DNA of 53,702 nucleotides from Nemertoderma westbladi. Taxonomy: Eukaryota > Xenacoelomorpha > Nemertodermatida > Nemertodermatidae. Where the stretch lies: assembly GCA_032718475.1 (NCBI GenBank), contig JAUCBJ010002037.1, forward strand, positions 1-53,702, written 5' to 3'. The notes beneath the pieces were generated by a model. That model saw only the letters and a program-made list of their open reading frames with translations, was not told the DNA's origin and did no database searches. This document shows positions 52,107 through 53,702 of the stretch, one piece after another. Position 1 is the first letter of the stretch. Each line of letters begins with the position of its first letter. A program made the position numbers and the translations under genes.

Positions 52107-53075
52107 GGGGGGGGGGGTCAATATGACCCCCCCCGTGGTTTTTTATTATAATTCTGAAACAAACGCAGTTGGGAATCTGAAATTTTACGACTTTTCCTAA
52201 ATTGTCTTCTATTGTCTTCCTTCTATTGTCTTCCTAGTAGTGAAAACCGTTTTCAAAAATATTGGGTACTTTTCGAGTTATAGCACCATTTCTTAACCCT
52301 ACTTTTGGCACTGTTTTTGAGACGTTTTTTGAAAATTACATTTCATTAAATATGAATTGTAACATCTCTATTTTTGATTTACACCGGTTTTTTGGTGTTA
52401 GAAATTGGATGGAATTCATATAAATTGATTTAGAAATTTCAAACTTGTTTTTTTCGGTGGGTGCCAAATTTTGGTGCCAGCACCAAATTTTGAAATAAGT
52501 CAATTTCTTAAATTGATTGTTTGAAACTTTTTTTTACGCAATTGGGGTTTTTTGGGGTTCTGGATTCAATGAAATATATACGAGTTGCACCAAGCGTATT
52601 AAACTTGTATTTTTCGGTGCTGTGTGCAAATTTTGGTGCTAGCACGAAATTTTGAAAATCCATTCAATAGATAAAATTGCTTGTGACAATTTATTTCTTG
52701 CGTTTTAGAGGTTTATGGATGTTCTGAATTCAATGGAAAATATAATTATCGAACTAGACATCTCAAACTTGTATTTTTCGGATGTGGGTGCAAAATGTGG
52801 TGCTAGCACCAAATTTTGAAAACCATCAAATATATCAATTGATTGTGTCACCTTGTTTCTTGCGTTATACGGGTTTGTGATGGTTCTGAATTCAATGGAA
52901 TCAGTAAAAATTGTAGTTCTCAAATTGCAAGTTCTCAAACTTGTATTTTTCGCCGGTGGGTGAAAATTGTTGTGCCAGCACCAAATTTTGGAAAATATGC
53001 AAATTGATCAGTAGATAGTATCACCCTGTTTCTTGCGTTATACGGGTTTATGAGGGTCCTGAATCCGATGGAATC
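52107..53075 (-). mobile_element. Palindrome-repeat element, copy B
   Basis: Reverse-complement, colinear counterpart of 9822-10797. The tail is at 52107-52430, then four ~165-bp units whose TTCTGAATTCAATGGAA landmark falls near 52558, 52724, 52884 and 53055. The central palindrome is better preserved here (GGTGCTAGCACC at ~52800). The outer end is GGGGGTCAATATGACCCCC. Confidence 0.8.
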
Positions 53076-53702
53076 AATAATAAATACTGGACATCGCATC
53101 GCAAGTGATACCTACGGACAAACATAAAAATGTAGGCTATCTTCTATGATACTTGTAGCACAAAAATTATAGTTTTTGAAAAATTTATTGAGGTTTTAGT
53201 ATTTCCGGGCTATATTTTGGGAATAAATATTTTGTGATAGACAAAGTGTAGCAGTTACAAAATCGGTTCTAGAAGATCCAAATGGCCATGTTTTACAAAA
53301 CCAACGATAGTAGTCCTAAAGCTGCTGAACATTTTGTATGTTGGATGACAATTGAGTAAAAAATAAAATAGTATATAGTAGGGAATTTAGAGATGAAAAA
53401 AGTCAAAATCGACAAACTGATAAAAAGGTTGTTTTATATAGAGAATCATAAATATCAGCAATATAATATTATGTTGTTGAAAAGAGCAGTTTTGAGGTCA
53501 ATAAATAATTCACTGTTGAAAACCGACATCACCTTATGAAAGCCCTTTTCTCAAACTACAAAAAATTGTGTAAATTTTCGAAAAATTCATTTCTGTGGGG
53601 GTTATAGTTGGCCCCCTTAAGGCTGACTGGGGGACTGGCTCCTGTAGGTATTTAGCAATTTTGATCGAATCGTGGGCATGTGTTATTTATTTGCTGTATG
53701 TT
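53076..53702. other. No gene recognised
   Basis: AT-rich sequence to the right edge with no supported coding or RNA feature. Confidence 0.5.

Overview
The window looks like a repeat-rich, AT-rich intergenic or intronic stretch of a metazoan nuclear genome. Supporting signs are a BEL/Pao LTR retrotransposon, several classes of non-LTR retrotransposon, tRNA-derived SINEs, GT-AG introns and abundant microsatellites. I see no bacterial operon structure, rRNA or CRISPR. A marine invertebrate, possibly a deuterostome, is my best guess from the element mix and the CR1-like LINE with a 2A peptide. The species is not determinable from what I can see.

Layout. 1-6425 (+): BEL/Pao gag-pol, open at the left edge and interrupted by one in-frame TGA. 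6817-7161 (+): a small hexapeptide-repeat reading frame. 9.8-10.8 kb and 52.1-53.07 kb: two inverted copies of an element built from ~165-bp palindrome-bearing repeats. 12274-12983: a MITE-like element with G/C-tract ends. 13.25-13.35 kb: a tRNA-like SINE carrying a complete type I hammerhead ribozyme. 15.7-16.6 kb and 36.2-37.3 kb (-): relics of RT-like genes. 16.9-17.4 kb: tandem repeats. 19.65-25.3 kb (+): a decayed gene split by a long RTE-like LINE (copy 1, 20.24-24.0 kb). 25.3-25.9 kb: a SINE set in a cluster of short palindromes.

28.0-32.9 kb (+) holds the most gene-like locus. It is a multi-exon, DDE-transposase-like gene with intact splice sites at most junctions. It was hit by LINE copy 2 (12-bp target duplication) at an intron end, and by a 37-bp LINE tail (7-bp target duplication) inside an exon. 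A one-base-equivalent frameshift and a lost splice donor complete the damage. 38.5-40.07 kb (-): LINE copy 3. 41.3-46.74 kb (-): a CR1-like LINE with ORF1, a 2A-containing ORF2 start, a deleted endonuclease core and an intact RT. 47.7-50.2 kb: two opposed broken LINE relics. 50.4-51.5 kb (+): a relic resembling HMGXB3/KDZ-type proteins.

Almost everything recognisable is mobile or derived from mobile elements. The best candidates for follow-up are the hammerhead SINE, the 2A LINE, the tiny LINE-tail insertion, the DDE-like gene and the palindrome-repeat element. Family names below rest on motif recognition by eye; no database search was run.
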